A stretch of 64,000 nt of DNA from Flaccisagitta enflata (lineage: Eukaryota > Chaetognatha > Sagittoidea > Aphragmophora): positions 78,740,001 through 78,804,000 of the forward strand of contig OZ231127.1 of the NCBI GenBank assembly GCA_965153355.1, in the 5' to 3' direction. The translations under genes and the position numbers were made by a program. The notes beneath the pieces were generated by a model that had not been told where the DNA came from, did not search any database, and saw only the letters and a program-made list of their open reading frames with translations. Below are positions 12,771 to 29,000 of the stretch, piece after piece; position 1 is the stretch's first letter; the number at the start of each line of letters is the position of its first letter.

Positions 12771-13084
12771 GTGCGAGAGCGACTTTGCCATGGAAGTGCT
12801 TATGTAATGGAGCGAACAAACAAAAAACGTACGAACAAATAAACGAACAATAATGAAACAGTTTAAATCAATTTTCCATCTTTATTGTCACCATCGTAAA
12901 AAAAGAAAAGCTGAAATATTGCATTCACTCAATGAAGCGATTCCCGAAGTACAGATTGTGGCTTGAACTGTGATGCATATTCGGGCAAACGGCATACATG
13001 GAGACGGAATTCATTTCGAGAATTATAGGGGACGATAGATAGTGGCGGACTGTGTCTCTTAGGGGGCGTTTCTAGTCATAGACG

Positions 13085-13235
13085 ATCGCGTTTTGAAAGG
13101 GCCACTCGGTCGCTCGCTACGTTCGTTCGCTCGCACCGCTCACTCCGCTCACTCGCTCCGCAGCGCTCCGCTTCGCTCCGCTCGCTCCGTTCACCGGCAC
13201 GCTCACTCACTTCGCTCACTCCCTCGTGGGACAGT
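13085..13235. repeat. degenerate CGCTC-rich repeat
   Basis: About 140 bases built from CGCTC, TCGCTCCG and CACTCGCT units, much more GC-rich than its surroundings. No coding sense; probably a decayed short tandem repeat. Confidence 0.6.
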
Positions 13236-14395
<1,160 letters not shown>

Positions 14396-14849
14396 TGTGA
14401 CTTTGCCCTAGTCTAAATTACACATTCAATCAAAACCTCTCCGGTTGACATCATAACCCAATGAGCAAATACTGCGTATTCCCCTAAATTCTGCGCCCTC
14501 ATTTTATTATTTCTCGAGTTTTCTTTTGCTTGTTTTCTTTCTTCATCTGGCTTGATCGTTGTTGATTTTTCCTGCTTTTTCCTTCCACTGTAGTTTTGTA
14601 GTTGTTGTTGTCGTTGTTGTTGTTGTTGTGACTCTTCCTTGTTTTTGACGGATCTTTGTTTGGATAACAGTCATAAGACTGCTTTGACGTGTCTCGTCAA
14701 GGATTTGCTACGGGATTTGTATTATCCGTCATCCGGTGTGTCTTTGAGGATTTATCTGCGCTGACTCACAGACGTGTAGACAACGCGGTTGGAGGTCCGT
14801 TTTGTACCTCGCCGATCATTTATTCTACTTATTTCTTTTGGATGTTTTC

Positions 14850-17030
<2,181 letters not shown>

Positions 17031-17039
17031 TAAAAAGAA

Positions 17040-17042
17040 ATA

Positions 17043-17129
<87 letters not shown>

Positions 17130-17156
17130 GACGAAAAAAAAGACAGACAGACAGAA

Positions 17157-17216
<60 letters not shown>

Positions 17217-17472
17217 AGAAGAAGAAGAAGAAGAAGAAGAAGAAGAAGAAGAAGAAGAAGAAGAAGAAGAAGAAGAAGAAGAAGAAGAAGAAGAAGAAGA
17301 AGAAGAAGAAGAAGAAGAAGAAGAAGAAGAAAAAGAAGAAGAAGAAGAAAAAGCAGAAGCAGAAGAAGAAGAAGAACAGAAGAAGAAGAAGAAGAAGAAG
17401 AAGAAGAAGAAGAAGAAGAAGAAGAAGAAGAAGAAGAAGAAGAAGAAGAAGAAGAAGAAGAAGAAGAAGAAA
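17040..17472 (+). repeat. (GAAA)n then (GAA)n homopurine tract
   Basis: About 175 bases of GAAA with a GACAGACAGACA interruption at 17143, then about 255 bases of GAA with a few AAAGCAG interruptions. This is one strand of pure purine for more than 300 bases; the Lys-, Arg- and Ser-rich frames are repeat translations. Confidence 0.97.
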
Positions 17473-20028
17473 ACGAAAGGAAAGACATCAAGAAAGCACA
17501 CGTGTTTGGGAATTGTGAAGGATCCTGGTTTTTTTTTCGGATGATTTTCCCCTAACTGGATGCGGGTTTTTAATGGAGGCGGCGGCGCGAGGTAAACCTT
17601 TTGTAGGTGATGCTTCTGAGTACTTTCCATTTTCTTGGCTAATCGCTACCTGAGGCTATGAGAGGGGGGATTTGGTTCGTGTTACGGGATTCGTTCTCGA
17701 GTTTGTAGGCATTTTCCTGAAGCGCCGAAGCGACTTCTCAATCACTTTGATGTCTTGATTTTGGATGGCGGCCGCGTGGATAAAATGTTTTGGACAGTGG
17801 ACATGGACACAGTTTATCCTCGAATTATATATGTTGCATGACGTTCACGCGTCCAACTAGTGATGGGTTGATGACGTATGGTGCATTTGTGGTACCTTAC
17901 GGCATTCGTACCCCAGGCTAGAGCCCGTATATTATTACCGCACTTTGGTTCAATCCGAACTAAGGATAGAATTACGTTTTACGCGGTAACCGAGTCACGC
18001 AGCCTTTACTTTTGAAGAGGGCCTTGAGTAATGATGGGGCTTTTAGTGTCGAGTGCTTTTTTTTTTACTGGAAAGACTGTTACTGTCTCTCAAATTATCC
18101 CTATCTCTCTTTTTCTCTCAATCCTTACCCTAATTGAGTTGAGAGCGACACTTCGCCCGCATATCCTTTCCTAGAGAATCATTGATTTTCTTGGGTAAAC
18201 AAAAAAAGCAGAATGAAGAAAAAAGTAGTTTTCTTCTTCATGGTCCGTTTCTTTCTCTCTTCTTCAATGATTCGCTTTCACTCTCGCTCTCACTGGAGGG
18301 TTTCTTTCTTCCAGGCTGTCCAGGAGATTATTTGCTTACCGATATTTCCATTTAAACAGATCGCTTTCGTTTCCTTCTCTCCAATTGAAGATAGAAAGAC
18401 TTGCCATTTTCGGCTGATCGAGAATGAGGGTGATTTACCCTTAAGCGAGAGAGAGAGAGGAGATAGCCTTTTAAAAATCTAATGCATTGCAGATGAGTTT
18501 TTCTCTCGTTATGATTTTCTTGAAATTTTAACCTTTTGTCTCGATTTTGGGGCGATAACCTTTTTTTTAAAAGCCACGATAAAATGTCAACGTACTCATC
18601 TCGAGCCTTAAAGCAGGTTTTCAATTGAAAAGGCTTGGAAGGATTGAAGGTCGAGGATGCGCTCTTTATTTTGCCTTTCCAAACCAGTTCTAAAATACAT
18701 CTTTTAGCAAGTTGATGAATTAAGAGAATTCAGAATTAGTTCCAATTCATCGGCGTGGGACTGTCATTGTTGGGGTTATGGAAAGTGTGTACCACCTGAT
18801 GTGATCATCACAGGTTGTAGGGCGAAGGATATTTAAATGGCAAATGACAAAGATGAATAACTTTTCATCAAGTCATTACTTGACAAAGATCAATAGTCTT
18901 ATCCCCAGGGTGTAATCGTCATGATTGGATCAGGCGTGTTTGGGCGTATACTACTAGAACAAGTCGCTTCAATAACAACGGCGCCTAGACACGGCGATTA
19001 TCTCGTCTGTGTTATACGTCATGTATGTGTAGTCTATAGAATAGTTTCAAGGACTAAGGAAAATTAGCGGTTCTCTCTCCTTACTCTGAAAAAAAAAGAA
19101 AATTTGAGGCAGGCTATCCTCAGAGACCGGTCCCAAGAGGTGCAGAATTATTAACATATTTTATAATATTATCAATATGCAAGATTTAATATGGAATCGC
19201 TTTCAGAATAGGATTTTGTCCTTTTCCAGGCGTTTTTCCTCTCTCCTTTATATCTTTCTCTCTCTCCCTCTCTTGAGGCGGAGAGGAGGGAAATTTCTTT
19301 TGATGAAGACCGACTCAATCTCGCTTTAATTGGTTCCAGCTTCAGTTTTGCTTTCAAATTAGGACAATGTTTTTAAGTTTGGTCTGTTTCTTCTTGAAAA
19401 CACTTTTTAAGGAATATATATCTCGAAGCGAGAGAGCCAGATTGAGCCCCGAAATTGACTTTGATTCTTTTGATCCGATTCTTTTGATCAGGTTTCACAT
19501 TTCCCGGCAGAAAAGATACCGACTACAAATAACTTCATTATAGCCGATTGTTCCGCTTAAAAGTTTCCCCATTTGCCGCTCAGCTCCGCCGCTTTGTTAA
19601 CCCAAGGTTATTTTGTTTCGTGTGTCTGATATAGTTTTACAAGAGAGACCTTTTGAGACTTGCTAATCAGATTGGTCATGGCCACGGGTCACGTATTAGC
19701 ATGTGCAAAAGAATTGATCAAACGACGAGTGAAAAAAACACGGGCAATTCTGAAATTTCAAAATTGCCGGTAGAGCATTCAGAATCTCTTAATGTGCTTC
19801 AAATTTCAATCCATGTCGCGTCGAGTGTCATTGATCCCCTTGTCCTGAAGTCGTGGTTAAAAAGCGCAATTGGTCTTGCTCTTCTGCGAGTATTCTTTGA
19901 GATAATTAGTTCATGAATGAAAATACAGTTTTTCATCAATGTGTAGTGGTACTTTTGAAGGTACTCATGTCCAACTCGATGATGTCTTTTGTTTTACTAA
20001 CATTCTAAGCGGGTTTTTATTTAGGGGA
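17473..20028. other. non-coding stretch
   Basis: No gene that I can support. Small open frames on both strands lack recognisable domains, and no exon with both convincing borders and coding-like composition was found. Confidence 0.5.
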
Positions 20029-20085
20029 AGGGTTAGGGTTAGGGCTCGGGGTGGATTTAGGGTTAGGGTTAGGGTCAGGACTAGC
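20029..20085 (+). repeat. short interstitial telomere-like repeat
   Basis: GGTTAGGGTTAGGG occurs twice, separated by CTCGGGGTGGATTTAGGG and followed by GTCAGG: about eight TTAGGG-like units in 57 bases. TTAGGG is the ancestral metazoan telomere repeat. Its position inside ordinary sequence makes it interstitial, not a chromosome end. Confidence 0.7.
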
Positions 20086-20754
20086 ATTGGGGGCTAGGTG
20101 AGAGCTGGGTTAAATACATTTCAACCCGAATCTACTCGAATTAAAGCTTCGCCCAAACAGGAAAACCCGATAAAAACAAAAGATCAGTATCGTCTCGGAC
20201 ATTTCTTCCCTTTTGAGTACTTTTGAGTAGTTTTTGAGTACTTTTGAGTTAGGTTAGAATAGGGCTAGATTTTGGAACCTTGGACTAGACATCACAGCCT
20301 CATAGCTATGAATAGGGCAGAGGGAAAAAAGAAAGAAGAAAGGAAAAGCATAGGTCATTTGTCTGCTCCAAATAACGTTATTGCAATGTATCCCTTTGTC
20401 CCGCTTACCCAATATGGAGTGAAAAAAAATCATGAAGATGACAGTTTTCCTTTTCTCAAAATTCATTCGTCTTCCATAACCTACAGAGTTCGTCTTCCGT
20501 TGCCTGCAAAGCTCAATGGGGAAGCAAATTTCCCTATGTTTTTTTGTTGCTAAAGAGAATAACAATTGCTAATGAAAATCTTCTGTTTAACTAAAATCAT
20601 CCACAAAACAGAGACAAAAATGTTGTGGGGGTTGTCTTTTACATAGATAAACAAAATAGATGACATACAGGAAGATGTTCATGGTGTTACGAAAAAACTG
20701 AAGCCTGAAAGTATCTCCCACCGCATTGTGCAAACTGGGACGTAAAAGAAGGCT

Positions 20755-20930
20755 GCCAAAAAACAAGGCCGGATACATGGCCACCAGTTGCGGACGGGTG
20801 GGCAGGAGTGGAAATGCGCGTTTTCACACTTTTCGACTCGTGCTCACCAACGGACCGACCAACCAACCGACCGACGGACGGACGGACAAAGCCTCTTATA
20901 GAGTTGCGTGTCCGCAACTAAAAACGGAAG
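20755..20930 (-). repeat. dispersed GTCCGT-hairpin repeat, reversed copy with intact hairpin
   Basis: Reads ACAAGGCCGGATACATGGCC (3' tail reversed), GTGGGCAGGAGTGG, then GGACGGACGGACAAAGCC, TCTTATAG and the hairpin AGTTGCG-tgtc-CGCAACT (20902-20919) followed by AAAAAC. A complete, well-preserved member useful for defining the ends. Confidence 0.8.
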
Positions 20931-20999
20931 ATATACTATTTTCAGAAAAAGAAAAACGGTTAGGGCCTTGAAATTAGTCTATCTTAGGTAAGCAGGACG

Positions 21000-22573
<1,574 letters not shown>

Positions 22574-22911
22574 CGCCTTTCTTTTCGACGCAACTGCCAT
22601 TAAGATGTATAGAATGTACGACTAAAGAGTCATTTTTGGGTCTGGTCTTTCTCTTTGAGAGGCGATATTTCTGATCCCAGACGCCGTTCACAACAAACCT
22701 CGTCATTTAAGAACATTTCAAAACGACTGATGCCGGGTTTGCCGCCGATCTGTAATACAGTAAAGCGGGTTTTGATCTCTTAACGTAATTGGACACAGCC
22801 ATCTGTATTCTGATTTCTGTTAAGAGAAACGAAGAAGCTGTTGCTGCTGTAGTAGAGGTTTCTGAAAGATTATATTTATTAGTCCTACCTTGGAGGTGGT
22901 GAAGGTCATCC

Positions 22912-23360
22912 CATTTTTAGTTGCGGACACGCAATTCTATAAGAGGCTTTGTCCGTCCGTCGGTCCGTCCATTGGTCTGTTGGTCCGTCGGTGCATCGGC
23001 CCGTCGGTCCATAGAGGTGATCGAGTTGAAAAGTGGAAAAATATGCGTTTTGGATACTGTTTTTGTATGTTTGTTTACGGAATGGGATTTGGGGCGTGGA
23101 TGGGGGTTAGATGCCCCTGCCCACCCGTGCGCAACGATATTGTGACCCCGCGTCCCTTGTTACTCATTTTGCCACCATCAATGGTGGTTCAAGCAAGGGG
23201 AGATACTCATTTACATAGGGCAGCCCAGGTGGTAATGTTGTTGGCCATTTTGGCGTTTCGGCAGGGGCAGACAAATCTAGAAAAATCAAGCAACGGACAG
23301 ACCGACCAATTGACGGACAGAAATAGAGTTGCACGGCAATGGTTCCAGATGTGTGGTTTT
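22912..23360 (+). repeat. dispersed GTCCGT-hairpin repeat, longer subtype
   Basis: T5AG, hairpin AGTTGCG-gaca-CGCAATT (one G.T pair; 22919-22936), CTATAAGAGGCTTTGTCCG, and GGTCCGTC tracts. The body reads GTGGAAAAATATGCG, TACGGAATGGGATTTGGGGC and GCCCCTGCCCACCCGTGCG, then AACGATATTGTGACCCCG. The same body occurs at 61165-61400 and in part at 63700-63770, defining a subtype. A reversed GACGGACAGAAATAGAG motif at about 23293-23330 suggests a second, inverted end. Confidence 0.65.
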
Positions 23361-23944
23361 CAAACTACAATACTGAATGATAGTTACTCTACAATATAAA
23401 GGGGGCGCTAATTGGAGGGTTAAAAAGCCAAGTTTAATTTCAATTTCAAAAGCGCCCGGGGCGCTTTTTAAAAAAAATACGGTAAACGACATGATAATTC
23501 ATTACGTCAATTATGAAAAAGAGAAAAATCCAAACATCCCCCCCAAAAAACTGATTGTCGCCATTGGTCCTAATACTCCCAGCCCGGCCTCGACGCGAAA
23601 CAAAAATTAGTTTGCAATTCATGTGATTCAGCTTATCATTTTGTTGTTGGGAAAAGGCGCATAATGTCACGAATGAGAGAACAAACCTTTTTCTGTGTTT
23701 TGAGACGCGAGGGAAAATATTTTCGCTACAACGAAAATAAACTGGCAAATTGGAACGACCGAGTTTTCTCACAGACTGAAATGCCCTCACTGTGTCGACA
23801 TAAACAAAAATAGCACTTCATCAAAGCGAGTCATTTCTACAGACGCAAATTCTCCCACCAGCGCAGTCTTGGAAATTTATGTATGAAGCTTCAAATAGGA
23901 AAGATAGTAGGAGAAAGCCTTTCTTTAATCTGTTGAGGCTGGGA

Positions 23945-23949
23945 ATTAG
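23945..23949 (+). other. 5-bp target-site duplication, left copy (ATTAG)
   Basis: ATTAG immediately precedes the 5' LTR and recurs exactly at 44954-44958 immediately after the 3' LTR. Five bases fits BEL/Pao integration. It shows that the 21-kb unit inserted as one piece. Confidence 0.9.
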
Positions 23950-25332
23950 TGTCAAGAAGCGAGGTCTTGGTCATATCCTGTCATATATTTGATTAATATT
24001 TGATTCATATTTGGTTCATATTTGGTTTGCGTATATCTTTAATTGGTTCATATTTCAGGTAAGTATTCTAATCTTTTCTTTTCAGGTTGGTATTATTTGG
24101 TATTTTGATTGATATTTTGATTATTATTTGCTGTCTTTTGTCTGTCCGAACTGTCCTTATGTCTGTCCCATTTGGTTATTGTCTGTCCGTATTCATATCT
24201 CATACAAGAGTCTGTTTCTAAAGTAGCTTAGAGTGAAAAGAAAATCCGTAGCAAACAACTTAGGAATTATTATTTGTTGGAAAAAAATATAAATGGAACC
24301 AGCGAAAAGGAAATGCGCCAGGGCTCAAGTTTTCGGCAACTAATCAAGAAAAGAACTACAGTGTTGATACGGATTTTGCTAAGGTATCTTACCCGTGAAC
24401 TCCGGTGGGTAAGGAGTGACTTTAACTGAAGCGTTTTTTTCAACAACTTGCGCTCATGGAATCAATTCCCCTACAATCATGCTCAACTTGCTGAATATAA
24501 TGACCCATGATCACACGAACTAAGATAGGTGGAAAACGTTGTGGTAACAATGTCTTATTGGGCGTTAAACTAATTTTTATCACTACCTTTTCGTTTAGTT
24601 ACCTAAAAAAAATTTTGGAGCATTGATTATGCTCAGAATACTTATCCATTCAACATAAAATGAAAAAACTATTTTTGAAATTTCCGACCCAAAAAATCTC
24701 TGATGTAGTTTATTTCTGTTTAGTTTCACTTTATCCGAGTCCTTCGCCTTAAATTTCGCCTTACGGACGAGGCGCCCTTTGTTTACGGTAATCTAGAGCG
24801 TACCTTTTGTTTAGCCCATTTTGGCGGCGGAATTTTGCCCCCTCAATTGATCATTTCGGGAACTAATCTTCCACCCGCTAGAATTACCGTCCTCCCTTCA
24901 TTCACTCGCTGTCATTCTTACGAATAACTTGGCAAAAACTCTCCTCTTAATAATTGGATTTGCTTGTTGGAAATATTCTTTGGATACTTTATCTCAATTG
25001 AGAGATTCAAAACACTTTGTCTACGATAACAGCGCTCTACTAAGGTAACATAGAAGCATTACTGCCTTTGATTTCTTACTCTTTTGTATCATTGAACCAT
25101 TTGTTTAGCCAAATAGCTGTATGTTAGTCTCCTTTTAATACTGGCTTACTATTTGTCCATTTTTCAGTTTTCACTTTTGCTGTCTGGTTACTTTCAATAA
25201 ATGGATCATTTGCGTTGGAAATCCTTGTATTCGATAGAACCACAAGCATCAGTCAAGAACTAGCGCCGAAGCGCAACAGGAAGATAGAGCATATCAGAGG
25301 GCATTTAGAAAACTGAGTATTAAAACTCGACA
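23950..25332 (+). repeat. 5' LTR of the BEL/Pao element
   Basis: 1383 bases, TG..CA, nearly identical to the 3' LTR except for 24194-24706, which has no counterpart there. It contains a consensus splice donor CAG|GTAAGTAT (junction 24058/24059) and a polypyrimidine acceptor TTTTCTTTTCAG ending at 24084. I could not place U3/R/U5 borders. The sequence after the LTR (GTGAAAACTTACG) does not begin with a TGG primer-binding site. Confidence 0.92.
24194..24706. other. 513-bp segment present only in the 5' LTR
   Basis: Aligning the LTRs, GTCCGTATT and AGTTTATTTCTG are adjacent in the 3' LTR (44321-44340) but separated by 513 bases in the 5' LTR. No terminal inverted repeat or target duplication is visible at the edges. 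It may be a deletion from the 3' LTR rather than an insertion here. A hairpin CTTACCC/GGGTAAG lies near 24390-24415. Confidence 0.8.
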
Positions 25333-25470
25333 GTGAAAACTTACGTCGCTTTAGCGCGCCCCCAATGCTCTAACTTTCTGTAGTGCTATCTGATCTTCGT
25401 CTCTCATTGGGTGAGTATTCGACGAGAAACAAACTATTGTCAGACTATTTATCATATCGTATCATTTTTC

Positions 25471-25879
25471 AGCACTGTGCCCACACTGCCAAGAGTGGGT
25501 ACGGCAAATTTGTATCATTTTTTAGCACTGTGCCTACTCTGCAAAGAGTGGATACGGCAAAATTCCCATTTTTTGATAGCACCGTGCCTACACTGCAAAG
25601 AGTGGATACGGCCTATTTAAAGTCAGGAAACTAGCACTGCGCCTACTCTCTACTGAGAGTGGATGCGGCATTTTTTGAATCATTATCGCTTAGCACCGCG
25701 CCCACCCTTTCAGACAAGGGTGGATGCGGCCTGTTCAATTCAGGGTCAGTTTAGCACCGCGCCCTTCTGTGAAGCGGTCTATCTGAACATTTGTCAGTTT
25801 GTCCCCTCATCTGTAGGAGGGTCACGATTGTTTGAACATCTGTTAAGCACCACGCCCGTCTTTAAAGAAGGGTGTGGCC
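25471..25879 (+). ncRNA. seven tandem two-helix stem-loops in the retroelement leader
   Basis: Units at 25471-25505, 25524-25558, 25578-25612, 25633-25669, 25692-25730, 25753-25778 (degenerate) and 25846-25879. Each begins (T)AGCAC. An outer four-base arm follows and pairs with its partner near the end of the unit: CTGT/ACGG, CTGT/ACGG, CCGT/ACGG, CTGC/GCGG, CCGC/GCGG, CCGC/GCGG, CCAC/GTGG. The inner hairpin also varies with pairing kept (ACTCT/AGAGT, ACTCTC/GAGAGT, CCACCCT/AGGGTGG, CTTC/GAAG). Compensatory changes in both helices point to selection on structure. They lie between the 5' LTR and gag, where packaging, dimerisation or translation-control signals are found in retroelements; which function applies is inference. 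Confidence 0.8.
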
Positions 25880-26083
25880 GTCTGATAAGTGTTATTGCCG
25901 AATCCACTTTTTGCCCTGTAGAGCTGTTAGTCAGGGAGTTAGATCAGAATATCACCGTCAGGAAATTACATCTTACGCGTCAGTTAGGTCTCGGTACGCG
26001 AGCCTCTCTGACCTGAGATCGTGGCCAAAGCCCCAAAAAGGGTCAAATCTTTCAGGAACCCTAGCAAAATTTGAGAAATCGTT

Positions 26084-29000
26084 ATGGCAGAAGGGGGCTT
26101 TCCCCCTGACCCCCCCCGGGGTTTACCCCCAGGGTGTGAGATGTACTATGACGTCGCTGCTCGCTTTGACAGCCGTCATGCCCGAGGACTGATAAGAGAA
26201 TCCAATGCCCTTATTCAGAGATTCATTCAAGCCCATGGCATGGGGAGGGATCACCCCGATCAGGAGTTTAAAAAACAGGCCAACGACCTCAGGTCGCAAC
26301 TGGCAGCGCAAAAGCTCACCATTTCAGAGATATGTGACAAATTTACGGTGATAGCAGAAAGAGATAGCTTGATAAGTCAGGTCGGCCACATGCAAATGAC
26401 TTTAGACTCGCATGCCGCCTTTGAATTTCCACCTATTATAGAAATCGACCAACAAGTAGCTGATTCCTTCCTAAATAGGATTGGGGGGAATATGGTACCC
26501 CCTCTTCCCCAACTCCCAATCAATGTCAGTCTAACCCCTTTCAATCGCTTCAATCTGCTAGGAACGACGCCGCAGGCCGTAGGTCCATTCGCGCCCAGAG
26601 AGCCGCTTATAGGACCACCGCCGCCGCCTCCCCTGGTCGCATCGGCGCCGCTTATCACATCCCCGGCTCTTCTCGCGCCGCCGGCTCGCCCCGCTCTTCC
26701 GGCGCCGACCGCGACGATGATGGAACCGACAGGAACAGTTCAACCTCCCAATTCGCTCATCGCCTTCAGTGAATCTTCGAGGGCGCCGTCATTGACCCAT
26801 AGGGAGACCGGGCGCGACATCGCGCCGGTAGGGACGATTAACGCCGCTCTGCGTCGCGAAAACCCTGCACGATCGAATACTCCCTCAATACACTCGGAAA
26901 TCAGCGAGGAATCCTCCTCAATCTCGTCATCCGTACAATCTAACCGGACTTTCGAGGAGGATTTGCCGGCGTCCGCAGCCGTCGGGGAGATCAACACTAC
27001 CCTACGGGTGAGGTGCGATGCTATCATAAGAAAGAGACAGAGATTTGAGAGGAGAATACAGAGATATGACGAGGAAGTTAATAGGTTAGCCACACAAATG
27101 CAGTCAAACAGTCTTAATGCCATCGAGAGACACGTTAACGCTGCGGTAGGGGAGCTAAATAGCGTTCTCAACAACCCCCCTAGTGGGGGGGTATTAGTCC
27201 CCACAGGCCCAAACCGTACTGAATCATGGATAGCTATTCAGAATGACCCTCAACAGGCTACAGTCAGCTCGGCCGATTCTGTTTCCTCTTGTTCTAGAAA
27301 CGATGACCCAGAAAACAGGCCCCCTCGGTCCCGAAATTCCAGTCATCGCAGAGATCGGTCCAATAACCCCTCAATCATCGATGACCAGGTCAATCAAACC
27401 CGATCCACCGGTCATTCCCGCGAACAGTCCATCGCGCCCGTAATAAGAAGAGATGATACCCCTCAGAGTCAATTCAGTCATGATCCCGAACAAACTTACC
27501 CAGTCCCTAACCCGGGTCAGAATCAAAACTTACCCTTGCCCTTGTCAGCTCAAGTTCAATCAGGGCAACCAGATCATCATTCATCAGATTCTAGTAGCTC
27601 AACTCTTACATCGAGTACCATTAGGCGCAGCTCACAGGCAGTGGGAAATGAACCTAACGATCATTCAGCTAACCCCCAATCAGCCCAGCCTAACCCTGCT
27701 AACAACCCGGTTGGAGGATTTATGGCAGCGTCGGGCTCGCCTGCAGCCTGCACCAGCACCATAAATCCCCCAGTCCATCCAGCCCCACCATCCGGCCCAA
27801 ATTTGCCTTGGCCTAACCCTCAGTTATTTAGACCAGATTTATGGCCTTATCTTGACCCCAGGTTCCAAATGCTCCCACCCTCATTACCAATTTTCCCGAC
27901 TATAAATCCAGTCGGACCGATTAATCCTCAATCCAATTCGGTACCACAGGCGATGGCAGCTGCTGCAGACTTGAGTCGAACCCCAGCGAATCCAACATCA
28001 GCCGCTGAAGCGAGTTCGAACCCCAATGCCGCAACGCCGCCGTCGACGACAACCAATCTTCCACCTATGGCGACAAATCCGGCGCCGGAAGACCCGACGC
28101 CCTCTTCAGACGAAGATGATTTTCAATCGACCGTTACCAGCCCTCCGACCCACCAATCACCAACAGGTGCGGTTACCAATGGTCCATTAGACACGGTTAA
28201 TAATCAATCAGACGCTAATAGTAGTCCAGCTAATGTTGGTTCAGCTAATTCAGCTAATTCAGCTAACCCAGTCAATGCAGTCAGTAATCAGCCAGATGCT
28301 GCACAGGATGCGGCTGTTACGCTAATGTTAATACATGCTGCAACCAACTCAAGGGATTATTTAAAAAGTAACCGTCTGCCCGTTGACCAACGTTTTAATG
28401 GCCTGCATAATGTCGATTTTGAAAGTACGCTTTTGAGGTTTAAGAGGGTTACAAAGGAATCTAAAGTAGGGCCCCAGGAAATGTGTTATGAACTCAAGCA
28501 CTATTTTAGCGGAGATGCCGCTAAAATATGCGAGCTCTATGAGGGGGAAGGGGACCCTAAGGAAAACCTAGATAAGGCCATCAAACACTTAAAAAGGGAA
28601 TACGGCTATGCCTCCCGCTCAGCTCAGGCCATAATAGATCGTCTGTTGTCCGGAAACCCAATTGATAGAGATGATTCAGCCTCCTTTAAAAAATTTAGAA
28701 TTAATCTTGAAGGTGAGGTCACCAAAGCTAAATCATCAGGCAGAGCTAGCTCTTTTGACAACTCAGACACTATCAATAAGATAATCAGGAAAAAGCTACC
28801 CTTTGTGCAACAACGGTGGGCAGTGGAAAGGTCTAAGAAGATGTTAGCCACTGACCCTGAACTGGTCGAAGCTGAACCACATTTTGATGATTTTCTATCC
28901 TTCCTCAGGTCCCAAAATCTGATAAGGGACGAAGCGGAACTCATCAGCGGCTCCACCGAAAAGAAAAAGCCAAAGATCAACACCCGCACCATGAAAATCG

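Noticed and set aside
25333-25352. tRNA primer-binding site next to the 5' LTR
   Set aside because: GTGAAAACTTACG has no TGG start and matches no tRNA 3' end that I can recall; left unassigned.
25471-25879. Tandem hammerhead-type ribozymes
   Set aside because: No CTGANGA..GAAA core seen; the two-helix layout differs.
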